A stretch of DNA of 64,000 nt, from NCBI GenBank assembly GCA_900107365.1, contig FNPS01000001.1, positions 1,054,001 through 1,118,000 on the forward strand, written 5' to 3'. This document shows, one piece after another, positions 7,991-17,516 of this stretch (the first letter of the stretch is position 1; each line of letters starts with the position of its first letter). A model generated the notes under the pieces. That model was not told the DNA's origin, searched no databases, and worked only from the letters and a program-made list of their open reading frames with translations. The DNA is from Flavobacterium aquidurense. GTDB taxonomy: Bacteria > Bacteroidota > Bacteroidia > Flavobacteriales > Flavobacteriaceae. Made by a program: the position numbers and the translations under genes.

Positions 7991-10900
7991 ATGAAAAAAA
8001 AACTATCCGCAAAAGATTGTAGGGTAAAATCCGCACTTTGGGATAACTTTCTTAGTATCATGAGGAAATCTATAATATTATCCATATTTCTTTTCAATAT
8101 AGTTGCTTTTGCTTATTCGCAAAAGGTCACTATAAACGCAAAAAACAAGTCAGTATCAACTGTTTTAAAAACAATTACAAGAAAGACCAATGTAGAATTT
8201 TTCTATAGTGATGATATTTTTGATTCGCATAGGATTGTAAATATTACAGTAAATAACGCTGATGTAATTGCAGTTGTCAAAAAATTGATTGGTGATAACT
8301 ACAAAGCAGAATTTGTAAATAACAAATTGATTGTTATTACACTAAATACAAAAGCAGTTGCTTCATCAGCTAAAGATAACGGTCAGGTCGCTATACAAAG
8401 AAAAATCTCCGGTTTAGTTACAGATAATATGGGTCTACCAGTAATTGGGGCAACAATTTTGGTTAATGACAACAAGGAAGGTACGGTTTCTGATTTTGAC
8501 GGGAAATATCAAATAATGGCAAATGAAGGTGATGTGGTGAGTTTTAGTTTTTTAGGTTTTGAAGCAAAAAAAATTAAAATTAAAGATCAGGTAGTAATTA
8601 ACGTCACTCTTGAACCAATAACGAATGAGTTAAATGAGGTCGTTTTAGTAGGATATGGAAAAACGACCCGTGATAAAATAACAGGTGCTGTAACAAAATT
8701 GGACACTAAGGTATTGCAGAACACTCAAAATGTATCCTTTGCCGATGCGTTGATTGGTGTAGTTCCCGGTCTGTTTGTTCAGGAAAGTTTTTCTTCTCCG
8801 GATGCACCACCAACTATGTTATTGAGAGGTGTGGGCTCTATAAGCGCCAGTACAGAGCCCTTGATTGTGGTAGACGGCGTGCAGATGCCAAGTTCCGGGT
8901 TGGCGGCATTTATGCTAAACGCAGCCGATATACAAGATATTAGTATTTTGAAAGATGCGGCCGCGACTTCCATTTATGGATCTAAAGGAACAAATGGAGT
9001 TCTGATCGTCACTACAAAAAGAGGTACCAGAAATACAAAACTAAAGGTTGCTTTCAACAGCCGTTTAGGAGTCAAATATGCAGATCAGTCTTTTACTAAT
9101 GACTTAATGAATGCTTCTCAAAAGTTAGATTTTGAAGAGTCATTGGGCTTCTATAAAACGACCCCTGCCTTACTCCAAAAAAGAAGAGCTTCTGGTCAGG
9201 ATGTAAATTGGGCAGATTTATTATTAACTAACGAAATCAATCGTGAAAATGATATATCTTTTTCAGGCGGGTCAGACAAGGCTAATTATTACACTTCGCT
9301 TACTTACAACAATGTCGATAATATTTTTGGCGGTCAATATAAAAGGTATACGGTGTCAATGCGCGCAGACTATGATGTGAGCAGAAAATTAAAAGTAGGA
9401 TTTTCGGGAAATTTTGGAAACGTAAATGAGCAGGATAAACGTATAGTGGGATCACCGTTTTCAAATGCATTTCTTTTAAATCCTTGGCTGCCAATTAAAG
9501 ATGATGCTGGAAATTCATTGCGATTATTGGATGTTGGTAATTCAACCGCAGTTCCTTATAACCCAATATTTGTAAGAGATAATACAAATATAAATAATAA
9601 CCGCAAAAATATCGGAGGAAGCGCAAATCTTACCTACACTCCAGTAAAATGGTTAACGTTAAATGGTATTTTGGGAGCTAATTTCAATACCTCTAAAAAT
9701 AATACTTTTGAAAATGTGATTGTTAACGGAGGTGCGCTCACTTACAATACGGGTGACAGTAATAATTACACTGGAACACTGACCGCTACTTTAGCACATA
9801 CATTTCAAAAACATGCATTTGATATGGTTATGGGGTATGAAGTAAACGAGAGTGAGAACAACAGTTTTTCCGTGACAGCAAAGGATTTTAGTTCTGATGC
9901 TGTGCAGACAATAAGTGCTGCGAAAACCGTTGGTACAATCACAGAACGAAAATCTCAGGCAGGTTCACTCTCTTATTTTTCCCGATTAAATTATACCTTC
10001 AATAATAGTTACAACCTTTCACTTTCATTCAGGAGAGATGGTTCCTCTCGTTTTGGAAACAATAATAAATATGCCAATTTTTGGTCTGTAGGGTCTTCAT
10101 GGGATATGCATAAAGATTTACTTAATGGAAATAAAACAGTGAGTTCCTTAAAATTGAGAGCCAGTGTTGGAACTTCGGGAAACGACTTTATTGGTGATTT
10201 TGCTTCTCAATCATTGTATGGTTACAGAAGTCAGATTACTTATGCGGGAAGCACAGCTCCATACCTGACAAGAGGCGAAAATGAAGATTTAACCTGGGAG
10301 AAAAACTTTAATGTGAACGCTGGTATTGATTATGGTTTCTTTAATAATAGAATTACCGGTACAGTTGATTATTATGTTAGAACTACTAAAGACCTTTTGA
10401 ATAATAAGCCAATACCCCTTACTTCAGGTTTCTCAGAACTTGTTTCTAATATTGGGGATTTCAGAAATGAGGGTATAGAAATCGGTCTGCACAGTGTAAA
10501 TATCAAAAATCAGAGTTTTACATGGACAACTGATTTTAATTTTGCTAACAATAAAGGAACGGTTTTATCCTTATCAGACGATAAAGATATTTTATCAAAT
10601 TCAGGATCTACGGTTTTTAAGGCCGGAAGTGCAATAAGATCTTTTTATATTGTGGATTGGGCAGGAGTAAATCCGGTAACGGGCTTCAATCAATACAGGG
10701 CTGCAGATGGAAAATTAGTAGATTTTAATACCAACAGAACCAATTCTAACACTGCCGAAATTAATAACCTTAGACAAGTAATTAATAAAACTTCGATTCC
10801 TAAGTACTATGGAGGTTTAACGAACACTTTTATGTATAAAAATGTAGATATGTCTTTCTTGATTTCATATGCTGCGGGACATTATGTGTTAAATGAAGGA

Positions 10901-11296
10901 GTATATAATTTATACAATAATCCCGCATTCAACCAGAGTGTTGACGTGGCTAATGCATGGAAAAATCCGGGCGACCAGTCTGATTTAGCCATAAGACAGG
11001 TATTTTTAACGAGACCAACAGCATCAATGGTATCAGATTATAAAGCGTCCTCTCAATTTCTTGAAAATGCGAGCTATATAAAATTGAAAAATATTACGAT
11101 TGGCTACTCTATTGACAAAGAAGTTGCAAAAAAAATTGGAGTAGACCGTCTTAGATTTTTTCTTCAGGGGCAAAATCTTTTCACTAAATCGGCTGTAAAT
11201 TATATAGATCCTGAATATGCTACCGCAGCGGGGGCAATTGGACTTTCTTCTTCTATTGTCAGAGGATACTCATTTGGAGCTAATGTTAATTTTTAA
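7991..11296 (+). CDS. SusC/RagA-type TonB-dependent receptor with STN signalling domain
   Basis: Outer-membrane active importer of about 1101 residues. Order of parts: a long signal region (IILSIFLFNIVAFAYSQ), an STN domain (VSTVLKTITRKTNVEFFYSDD) that contacts FecR, a carboxypeptidase-regulatory-like domain (ISGLVTDNMGLPVIGATILV), a plug (VGYGKTTRDKITGAV, MLLRGVGSISAS, IVVDGVQMPSSG) and a 22-strand barrel ending in SFGANVNF. I chose the ATG at 7991; an upstream in-frame TTG at 7934 would overlap the hairpin region and adds a poorly hydrophobic tail. The SusD partner follows by 99 bp. The substrate is unknown; nearby hydrolytic genes suggest a peptide or amide-containing compound rather than a glycan, because no glycoside hydrolase is present. 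Confidence 0.92.
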   Translation: MKKKLSAKDCRVKSALWDNFLSIMRKSIILSIFLFNIVAFAYSQKVTINAKNKSVSTVLKTITRKTNVEFFYSDDIFDSHRIVNITVNNADVIAVVKKLIGDNYKAEFVNNKLIVITLNTKAVASSAKDNGQVAIQRKISGLVTDNMGLPVIGATILVNDNKEGTVSDFDGKYQIMANEGDVVSFSFLGFEAKKIKIKDQVVINVTLEPITNELNEVVLVGYGKTTRDKITGAVTKLDTKVLQNTQNVSFADALIGVVPGLFVQESFSSPDAPPTMLLRGVGSISASTEPLIVVDGVQMPSSGLAAFMLNAADIQDISILKDAAATSIYGSKGTNGVLIVTTKRGTRNTKLKVAFNSRLGVKYADQSFTNDLMNASQKLDFEESLGFYKTTPALLQKRRASGQDVNWADLLLTNEINRENDISFSGGSDKANYYTSLTYNNVDNIFGGQYKRYTVSMRADYDVSRKLKVGFSGNFGNVNEQDKRIVGSPFSNAFLLNPWLPIKDDAGNSLRLLDVGNSTAVPYNPIFVRDNTNINNNRKNIGGSANLTYTPVKWLTLNGILGANFNTSKNNTFENVIVNGGALTYNTGDSNNYTGTLTATLAHTFQKHAFDMVMGYEVNESENNSFSVTAKDFSSDAVQTISAAKTVGTITERKSQAGSLSYFSRLNYTFNNSYNLSLSFRRDGSSRFGNNNKYANFWSVGSSWDMHKDLLNGNKTVSSLKLRASVGTSGNDFIGDFASQSLYGYRSQITYAGSTAPYLTRGENEDLTWEKNFNVNAGIDYGFFNNRITGTVDYYVRTTKDLLNNKPIPLTSGFSELVSNIGDFRNEGIEIGLHSVNIKNQSFTWTTDFNFANNKGTVLSLSDDKDILSNSGSTVFKAGSAIRSFYIVDWAGVNPVTGFNQYRAADGKLVDFNTNRTNSNTAEINNLRQVINKTSIPKYYGGLTNTFMYKNVDMSFLISYAAGHYVLNEGVYNLYNNPAFNQSVDVANAWKNPGDQSDLAIRQVFLTRPTASMVSDYKASSQFLENASYIKLKNITIGYSIDKEVAKKIGVDRLRFFLQGQNLFTKSAVNYIDPEYATAAGAIGLSSSIVRGYSFGANVNF

Positions 11297-11395
11297 GAAA
11301 GCGGATAGTCTAAGTATGCATTTTCGTAGCAAGGCATATCAGACAATAGGAAAATAAAATTCTACAGGACAGATAAAATAAACACAATAGAATAG

Positions 11396-12796
11396 ATGAA
11401 AACAAATATAAAATTATTATTTACCACAGTGCTGGTTACTTTTTTAAGTGCATGTACTGATGATATTATAAATAAAGAACCTTTAGATGAATTATCACCT
11501 GAAACTCTTTTTCAGACAGATGGTGGTTTTAGAAGTGCCCTCGATGGTGTTTATGGGGTTATGAAACAAGATTTTTTCGGTTATTCACATGGAATTTACA
11601 GTATTCCGGAAGCCATCAGCGATGATGTGGTAGGTTCATCCAATTCAAAGGACTATTCCTTTGATGGTAGTTTAGAAAATATTTATCCGCTCGCTTATAC
11701 CAGCACAACAGCAAATATCGAAGGATTTTGGAAAGTATCGTATCAGGCGCTAAACAATGTAAATACTATAATTAGACAAGCCAGAAAAAGTACACTTGCT
11801 AATAAAAATGCATTTTTAGGTGAAGCATTAGGTATAAGAGCGCTTTTGTATTACAATTTATACCGTTTTTATGCTCCGGCTTATAACACTAATAAAACAG
11901 CATTGGCAGTACCGTATCGATTTGAAACTGATGCGCTTTTAGAAATTAAGCCCCGCAACACATCAGCTGAAGTTATCAATTACATTCTGGCAGATTTGAA
12001 TGAAGCCGCGCCTCTGGCTACTAATGTGGTTAATTCTTATCGAGTATCAAAAACAGCTATTTATGCATTGCTGGCACGTGTGTCTCATGAAACAGGCGAT
12101 TACAAAAATGCTATTGTATATGCTAATTTAGCCCTGACAGATACGAGATACAAATTAGATACCACGCTTGCGGCACTCCAAAAAGAATGGGATAAGGATG
12201 ATTCTGGTGAAATTATGTTTAGAATTCGCTTTGAAAATACCGAAGTACAGTATACTGCTGGAATTTTTGCCATACCTGTAATGTCCAGTTATCCTTATTT
12301 AGTATCAAATGATTTGATAAATCTCTACGATCAGAATAAAGATCTCCGATTCTCAGTATACTTTAAAACTCATCCTACAGTAAAAGGAAGCTATTTCCCA
12401 AAGAAGCAGGCTGGAACCAGAACAACAAATGCCGCAACATTTGATCCCGGAAACATTGATCTTAAATTAATAAGAGTGCCAGAAATGTATCTCATATTGG
12501 CAGAATCATATTTAAAGGAAAATAACAGTGCAGCAGCGTTGGTGAATCTCAATAAACTTAGAAACGCAAGAGGTTTAGGTGACTTTTTAGGAGCAGATCT
12601 GAATAAAGAAATCCTAAACGAACGCAGGAGAGAACTGGCATTTGAAGGATTTAGATTTACAGATCTAAAGCGACTTGGCTTAGGCCTGGCCAGAGTGGGC
12701 GACGTTGGTTTGTCGCCTAATGCAGATCGATTTGCTTTACCGATTCCGCAAGCAGAAATTGACCGTTCGGGAATTCCACAAAACCCGGGATACTAA
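11396..12796 (+). CDS. SusD/RagB-type outer-membrane nutrient-binding lipoprotein
   Basis: A 466-residue surface lipoprotein that forms the lid of the SusC-like barrel. The lipobox is FLSAC with Cys20 as the lipidated residue. The N-terminal SusD-like part (EPLDELSPETLFQTDGGF) and central TPR-like helices (ALGIRALLYYNLYRFYAPAYN) are followed by the family C-terminus (NERRRELAFEGFRFTDLKRLG, ending in IPQNPGY). It is complete and directly follows the receptor. Confidence 0.92.
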   Translation: MKTNIKLLFTTVLVTFLSACTDDIINKEPLDELSPETLFQTDGGFRSALDGVYGVMKQDFFGYSHGIYSIPEAISDDVVGSSNSKDYSFDGSLENIYPLAYTSTTANIEGFWKVSYQALNNVNTIIRQARKSTLANKNAFLGEALGIRALLYYNLYRFYAPAYNTNKTALAVPYRFETDALLEIKPRNTSAEVINYILADLNEAAPLATNVVNSYRVSKTAIYALLARVSHETGDYKNAIVYANLALTDTRYKLDTTLAALQKEWDKDDSGEIMFRIRFENTEVQYTAGIFAIPVMSSYPYLVSNDLINLYDQNKDLRFSVYFKTHPTVKGSYFPKKQAGTRTTNAATFDPGNIDLKLIRVPEMYLILAESYLKENNSAAALVNLNKLRNARGLGDFLGADLNKEILNERRRELAFEGFRFTDLKRLGLGLARVGDVGLSPNADRFALPIPQAEIDRSGIPQNPGY

Positions 12797-12876
12797 AAGA
12801 CATACAGAGTCCATATTTCTGTTTAAATGAGCGGGCTCATAATGTCAATTTCAAATAAAATATACAACTTAAAAAA

Positions 12877-14124
12877 ATGAAGAAAAAACAACTGCTTATC
12901 TGTTTGTTTTTAGTCTGTACAATACTTATGGGCTATTCGCAAACTAAAGGAAACTTAAAAATTACTATCCTTAAAAACGGATTTATTTTTGACGATAAAT
13001 TTGATAGTAAAAAAGGGAGTATTGTAATGGAGGAGGATAAGATTAAAGACATTTTTTATACAGATGATCTTGCTAAATATCCAGGAGCTACTATAATCGA
13101 TATTACTGGAAAATATGTGATGCCAGGACTGATTGATTCACATGTTCATTTAGCCACAGCATCGTATCAGGACAGGGAAAAATACAATAAATATATGCAG
13201 GATCAACTTTCTAAAATGATCTATGCCGGAATTACCACGGTAAGAGACATGACTGGAAATGCGATTATTCTGGCAGACTACAAACGTGCCAGTAACTTTA
13301 ATCAACTGCCTGCTCCATCCATTTTTTATGCTGCTCAGTTTGGAGGACCAGCCTATTTTGATATGGAGAGAAAGTTTAGCAAGGATAAAGGCGATACCCC
13401 TTGGGCACAAACCATTACGGAGCAAACAGATATGAAAATTGCTGTTGCAGAAGCAAAAGGAGCAGGAGCGACCGGAATTAAAATATATTCTGACTTGACC
13501 TCGGATCTGATTGAAAAAATTGTAAAAGAAGCAAAACTTCAGGGATTGCAAAGCTGGAGCCATGCTGCAGTTTTTCCAGCCACACCCACTGATGTTGCCA
13601 ATGCAAGAGTAAACAGCATGTCTCATGCGTTTGATATTCCTTTTGATTTTGTTACTGAAAAAATGAATAGATCTAAAAGACCAGCTATTGATGAAAAAAA
13701 ACTCGATAAACTCTTATTGCTGATGAAAAACAACAACATTATATTGGATGCTACTAATTATATTGGAAACAATAATAAGCTTTATGCTGGTGTAACGGTA
13801 ACTAAAAGGGCTCATGAACTTGGAGTCAAGGTATCTACTGGAACAGATTGGCCATATTTATTTGAAAAAGATAATGTTGTTCCCTTATTCAAAGAAATAA
13901 AGATTCTGACTAAAGACTGTGGTTTTACCAACAAGGATGTACTGATAAGTGCGACAAAAGTTGGAGCAGAAAGTATTGGGGTAGAAGATAGAGGAGTTAT
14001 AGCAATAGGCAAGCGAGCAGATCTTTATATCACAAATTCAGATCCGGCAAAGCAGATCGAAAACTTGCAAGATGGTTTTATGACCATTAAATCCGGGATT
14101 ATTTATACTGAAAATAAAATTTAA
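12877..14124 (+). CDS. Exported metal-dependent amidohydrolase
   Basis: A 415-residue periplasmic hydrolase of the amidohydrolase superfamily (imidazolonepropionase/Xaa-Pro dipeptidase-like branch). A signal peptide ends near GYSQ. Metal-site motifs are in the right order: DSHVHL (HxH), GIKIYSDL (bridging Lys), SHAAV, SHAFD and the final aspartate in TGTDWPY. It follows susD by 80 bp, so it probably cleaves the compound taken up by the SusCD pair. Known relatives act on cyclic amides or C-terminal proline/arginine peptides; the substrate here cannot be read from sequence. Confidence 0.82.
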   Translation: MKKKQLLICLFLVCTILMGYSQTKGNLKITILKNGFIFDDKFDSKKGSIVMEEDKIKDIFYTDDLAKYPGATIIDITGKYVMPGLIDSHVHLATASYQDREKYNKYMQDQLSKMIYAGITTVRDMTGNAIILADYKRASNFNQLPAPSIFYAAQFGGPAYFDMERKFSKDKGDTPWAQTITEQTDMKIAVAEAKGAGATGIKIYSDLTSDLIEKIVKEAKLQGLQSWSHAAVFPATPTDVANARVNSMSHAFDIPFDFVTEKMNRSKRPAIDEKKLDKLLLLMKNNNIILDATNYIGNNNKLYAGVTVTKRAHELGVKVSTGTDWPYLFEKDNVVPLFKEIKILTKDCGFTNKDVLISATKVGAESIGVEDRGVIAIGKRADLYITNSDPAKQIENLQDGFMTIKSGIIYTENKI

Positions 14125-14164
14125 TTTATTCTAAAACTGTATTAACAAAACAAATTAAAATATA

Positions 14165-15199
14165 ATGAAAAAATGGTATTGTTTAGGGATCGTAGCCCTA
14201 GTTTTCAATTTACATACTTTTGCACAAAAAGCAACAACTGATTATGTGAGTCTTTCCGGAAAAATAACAGAGAAAAACTCAGATTCTTTACTGGTGTTCA
14301 AGGGTAGAACTAAAATAAAAAGAATAAATGTTAACAAAGATGGCTCCTTTGCTGACACGTTAAGAGTAAAAGAGGGGTATTACGGAATATTTGATGGTAG
14401 AGAACAAGGTTTTTTTTATTTCAAAAATGGTTATAATTTGAAAATTACTTTTGACACCAAGCAATGGGATGAAACAATGGATTTTAAAGGTGAGGGCGAA
14501 ATACCTAATAAATATCTGTTCAGGAAAGCCTTATATTCTGAAAAAGCAACTGGAGATAAATCTATATTTAAATTAGGTAACGATGAATTTATGAAAAAAA
14601 TAGATGAAATCGTTGCTGGTTACCAACAAATACTCAAAGAAACCAAGGGGTTAGATACATCTTTTATTGCTCTTGAAGAAAAGGATTTTGAAGAATTTAA
14701 AAAAAGTAGTGTCGCCAGATATAACAGAACTACCGGAATGAAAAAGCATCAGGATGAAATTCTGCCTAAAGGAATGGCTTCTCCAAAATTCTTCAATTTT
14801 GAAAACTACAATGGAGGTACGACATCCTTAGATGATTTGAAAGGGAAGTTTGTTTATATCGATTTATGGGCTACCTGGTGTGGACCTTGTAAAAAAGAAA
14901 TACCTTTTCTTAAAGTTTTGGAAAAAGAGTTTCACGATCAAAATATAAGCTTCGTTAGTATTTCTGTCGACCGTGTAAAAGATCATGATAAATGGAAAAA
15001 AATGGTAGCAGATCTTCAATTGACCGGTATTCAGTTATTTGCAAATGGCGATACCACTTTTGAGACAGCTTATGAGGTGGCCGGTATTCCGCGATTCATT
15101 TTGCTTGATCCGAAGGGCAATATTGTCGATCCAAATGCGCCAAGACCATCTGACGAAGGATTAAAAAAATCGTTAAAAGAATTGTTAAACGCAATTTGA
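14165..15199 (+). CDS. TlpA-like thiol-disulfide oxidoreductase
   Basis: A 344-residue exported protein. A signal peptide (ending HTFAQK) precedes an N-terminal DUF4369-like beta-rich region (about 25-120), a helical linker, and a C-terminal thioredoxin fold with WATWCGPC (Cys239, Cys242) and the cis-proline GIPRF. It probably reduces or isomerises disulfides in the periplasm. It is last in the FecIR-SusCD unit, 40 bp behind the amidohydrolase. Such proteins are common companions of SusCD loci, perhaps for folding the exported enzymes or reducing cystine-containing peptides. Confidence 0.85.
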   Translation: MKKWYCLGIVALVFNLHTFAQKATTDYVSLSGKITEKNSDSLLVFKGRTKIKRINVNKDGSFADTLRVKEGYYGIFDGREQGFFYFKNGYNLKITFDTKQWDETMDFKGEGEIPNKYLFRKALYSEKATGDKSIFKLGNDEFMKKIDEIVAGYQQILKETKGLDTSFIALEEKDFEEFKKSSVARYNRTTGMKKHQDEILPKGMASPKFFNFENYNGGTTSLDDLKGKFVYIDLWATWCGPCKKEIPFLKVLEKEFHDQNISFVSISVDRVKDHDKWKKMVADLQLTGIQLFANGDTTFETAYEVAGIPRFILLDPKGNIVDPNAPRPSDEGLKKSLKELLNAI

Positions 15200-15349
15200 T
15201 AGTGATTGAAAAATTTAAGCCGTGTTTTCTTTACAGTAATAAAGACTGCATTTTGAAAATACTTTTTAAATATTTGAATACTTCTTGGTAATATTTGTTT
15301 CAATAAGAAAAATTTGAATTAGTAAACAGATTTAGATACTACTAATGAA

Positions 15350-15389
15350 GAAAGATAAGAGGACTAAATACAAGCAGTCCTCTTTCTTT
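15350..15389 (+). terminator. Terminator of the SusCD unit
   Basis: Arms AGAGGACT (15358-15365) and AGTCCTCT (15376-15383), flanked by A-rich sequence and followed by TTCTTTATT. It is the only clear structure in the 337 bp gap 15200-15536 between the TlpA gene and the convergent nitroreductase gene. Confidence 0.65.
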
Positions 15390-15536
15390 ATTAACAAGTT
15401 AAAATAATTACTTTCAATTTTGATTAGGAGGAGGTTTGTATGTCTTGTTAAGGTTAAATTAAAACATATGAATTTTGTAAATTTATTAAATTGTAATAGC
15501 ATTTGATAAATTTCTCGATAATAAATTTAGTAGCTA

Positions 15537-16166
15537 TTAGTAAACTTTCGTTATCATTTCATCTATAGGCAAACGAACTTTTTTCGTAGCTGCCATATAG
15601 TCTTTTTCGGAATCACGGTATCCTAAAGCGAGGATAACTGTAGAATGCAACCCTTTTTCTTTCAAACCCAAAACGGCATCAATAGTTGCGGCATTAAACC
15701 CTTCGATAGGAGTGGCATCCACTTTCAATTCTGCTGCAGCAATAAGTGCTGTTCCTAGTGCAATATATGCCTGTTTGGCCGCCCAAAGGGCTTTTTGTTC
15801 TGCGTTAATAGCATTGAAATAAGAATGTAGTCCATTTCTAAATCCTGATAAGGCACCAGCGTCAAGACCTCTTTGCTTTTCTGTCATTGCCATATAATCG
15901 TCAATGTAAGTGGAAGACATGTCAGTGAATGCAGCAAAAACCAACAAATGAGAGCAAGAGCTAATTTGTCCATTAAACGAATCAGCACCTAATTTTTTTT
16001 GAATTTCCGGGTTGCTTACAACAAAAACACGGTAAGATTGCAGACCACAAGAAGATGCTGAAAGATTTATAGCCTCTAAGATCTGATCGATCTTCTCTTC
16101 TGTTACTTTAATATTATTGTAAGCTTTTGTGGCGTAGCGCCATTTTAAATTTTCTATCAAATTCAT
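15537..16166 (-). CDS. Nitroreductase family NAD(P)H-dependent oxidoreductase
   Basis: About 209 residues, an FMN-dependent homodimeric reductase. WRYATKAYNN near the N-terminus, LSASSCGLQSYRVFVV in the FMN-binding region and the C-terminal glycine-containing loop LGYRDSEKDY are family features (NfsB-like). I chose ATG 16166 because a -7 element lies 25 bp upstream; a longer reading from a TTG at 16193 would overlap that promoter. It is divergent from mesX with 267 bp between starts. MesD-type methionine synthesis is reported to need oxygen, so a flavin reductase beside mesX/mesD may not be accidental, but this link is only inference. Confidence 0.85.
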   Translation of the reverse strand: MNLIENLKWRYATKAYNNIKVTEEKIDQILEAINLSASSCGLQSYRVFVVSNPEIQKKLGADSFNGQISSCSHLLVFAAFTDMSSTYIDDYMAMTEKQRGLDAGALSGFRNGLHSYFNAINAEQKALWAAKQAYIALGTALIAAAELKVDATPIEGFNAATIDAVLGLKEKGLHSTVILALGYRDSEKDYMAATKKVRLPIDEMITKVY

Positions 16167-16190
16167 TGCTATGTCTATCTTAATTTTTGG

Positions 16191-16198
16191 CAAATATA
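16191..16198 (-). promoter_or_regulatory. -7 promoter element of the nitroreductase gene
   Basis: The minus strand reads TATATTTG here, an exact TAnnTTTG match, 25 bp before the chosen ATG at 16166. No clear -33 TTTG is seen. Its position supports the downstream start. Confidence 0.5.
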
Positions 16199-16433
16199 AA
16201 TGATATTGTTTTCTTTTTCGAGTTTTTGAAGCGCTCTGGGAAACTCCAAATCCATCATCTTAAGCCACTAAAGAATATTTATCTGTTTTTATTCATTATT
16301 GTATTTGTTTGCAGATTAATAATCTTTAAAAATAAGTACTAAAAGAATAATTAACTGAATTTATGTATAAATAAAAATATTTAATCTTTTATATTCAAAT
16401 TTGCAGGGTAAAAAAACTAAATAGTGTCATCAG

Positions 16434-17486
16434 ATGAAAGCAAACATACAAGAAGATAGGGGAATAAACGAAAAGCAGAATAGTGTAAACACCCAGAATA
16501 CAATCCAAAATGATTTTGCATTCACACTAAAAAGCACTTGTTTAGATGAAAACTATCACCCCTCAAGTGAAACGCGTTTGACAACCAATTTTGCAAACCT
16601 GGCCAGAGGAGCTAATCGCCAACAAAACTTACGTAATGCATTAAATATGATTAACAATCGATTCAATGCATTGGCTCATTTGGATAATCCAAAAGGGGAT
16701 CGTTACCTTGTAGGACTTGAAATCATCACAGTAACGATGAGTATTGATGATAAGAATGGTAGTAACAATCTGCCGTTGATTGAAGTTTTAAAAACGAATA
16801 TTTTTGACCACAAGACTAGCCAGCGTATCGAAGGTATTGCCGGAAATAATTTTTCGTCTTATGTTCGTGATTATGATTTCAGTATTTTATTGACCGAGCA
16901 CAATAAAAATAAATCTAATTTTTGTATTCCTGAAAATTTTGGTGATCTGCACGGAAAACTTTATAAGTGTTTTGTCAATTCAGCCACTTATAAAGAGCAC
17001 TTTAAGATGTCACCGATCATTTGTCTAAGTGTATCGAGCAACAAAATTTATACCCGCACTGAGTATCAGCATCCGGTTCTGGGTTTTGAGTATCTGCAGG
17101 ATCAGTATTCTATCACTGATGAATATTTCTCTAAAATGGGCTTAAAAGTTCGTTTTTTCATGCCTGCGAATAGTATGGCACCGATGGCTTTTTATCATTC
17201 CGGAGATCTGCTTGCTGATTATACTGATCTTGGACTAATCAGCTCAATCAGCACGATGGAGACTTTCCAGAAAATTTATCGCCCTGAAATTTACAATGCA
17301 AATTCAGTGGCTGGGAAAATCTATCAACCTAATCTTAAACAGGAAGATTATTCACTGACTCGCGTGGTTTATGACCGCGAAGAGCGCAGTCGATTGGCCG
17401 TTGAACAGGGTAAATATGCAGAAGAGCATTTCATTAAGCCTTACAAAAGTCTCCTGGAACAATGGTCTGCTAATTTTACCCTTTAA
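16434..17486 (+). CDS. mesX: MesX (DUF1852), partner protein of MesD methionine synthase
   Basis: A 350-residue cytoplasmic protein of the DUF1852 family. Recognisable family stretches include TRLTTNFANLARG, RGANRQQNLRNALNMINNRF, and LAHLDNPKGDRY near the N-terminus. From published work on folate-independent methionine synthases, DUF1852 proteins (MesX) are required together with the core MetE-like protein MesD for methionine formation in aerobic bacteria, with an unresolved methyl donor. The gene lies 30 bp upstream of the MesD gene, which is the expected arrangement and supports both names. The N-terminal 25 residues are polar and probably disordered. I see no SAM riboswitch upstream. Confidence 0.85.
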   Translation: MKANIQEDRGINEKQNSVNTQNTIQNDFAFTLKSTCLDENYHPSSETRLTTNFANLARGANRQQNLRNALNMINNRFNALAHLDNPKGDRYLVGLEIITVTMSIDDKNGSNNLPLIEVLKTNIFDHKTSQRIEGIAGNNFSSYVRDYDFSILLTEHNKNKSNFCIPENFGDLHGKLYKCFVNSATYKEHFKMSPIICLSVSSNKIYTRTEYQHPVLGFEYLQDQYSITDEYFSKMGLKVRFFMPANSMAPMAFYHSGDLLADYTDLGLISSISTMETFQKIYRPEIYNANSVAGKIYQPNLKQEDYSLTRVVYDREERSRLAVEQGKYAEEHFIKPYKSLLEQWSANFTL

Positions 17487-17516
17487 TTGATTACAACGCA
17501 TTAAAATTATACTACT

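Noticed and set aside
16199..16433. Possible SAM riboswitch before mesX
   Set aside because: None of the conserved SAM-I or SAM-II core sequences can be found in the leader.
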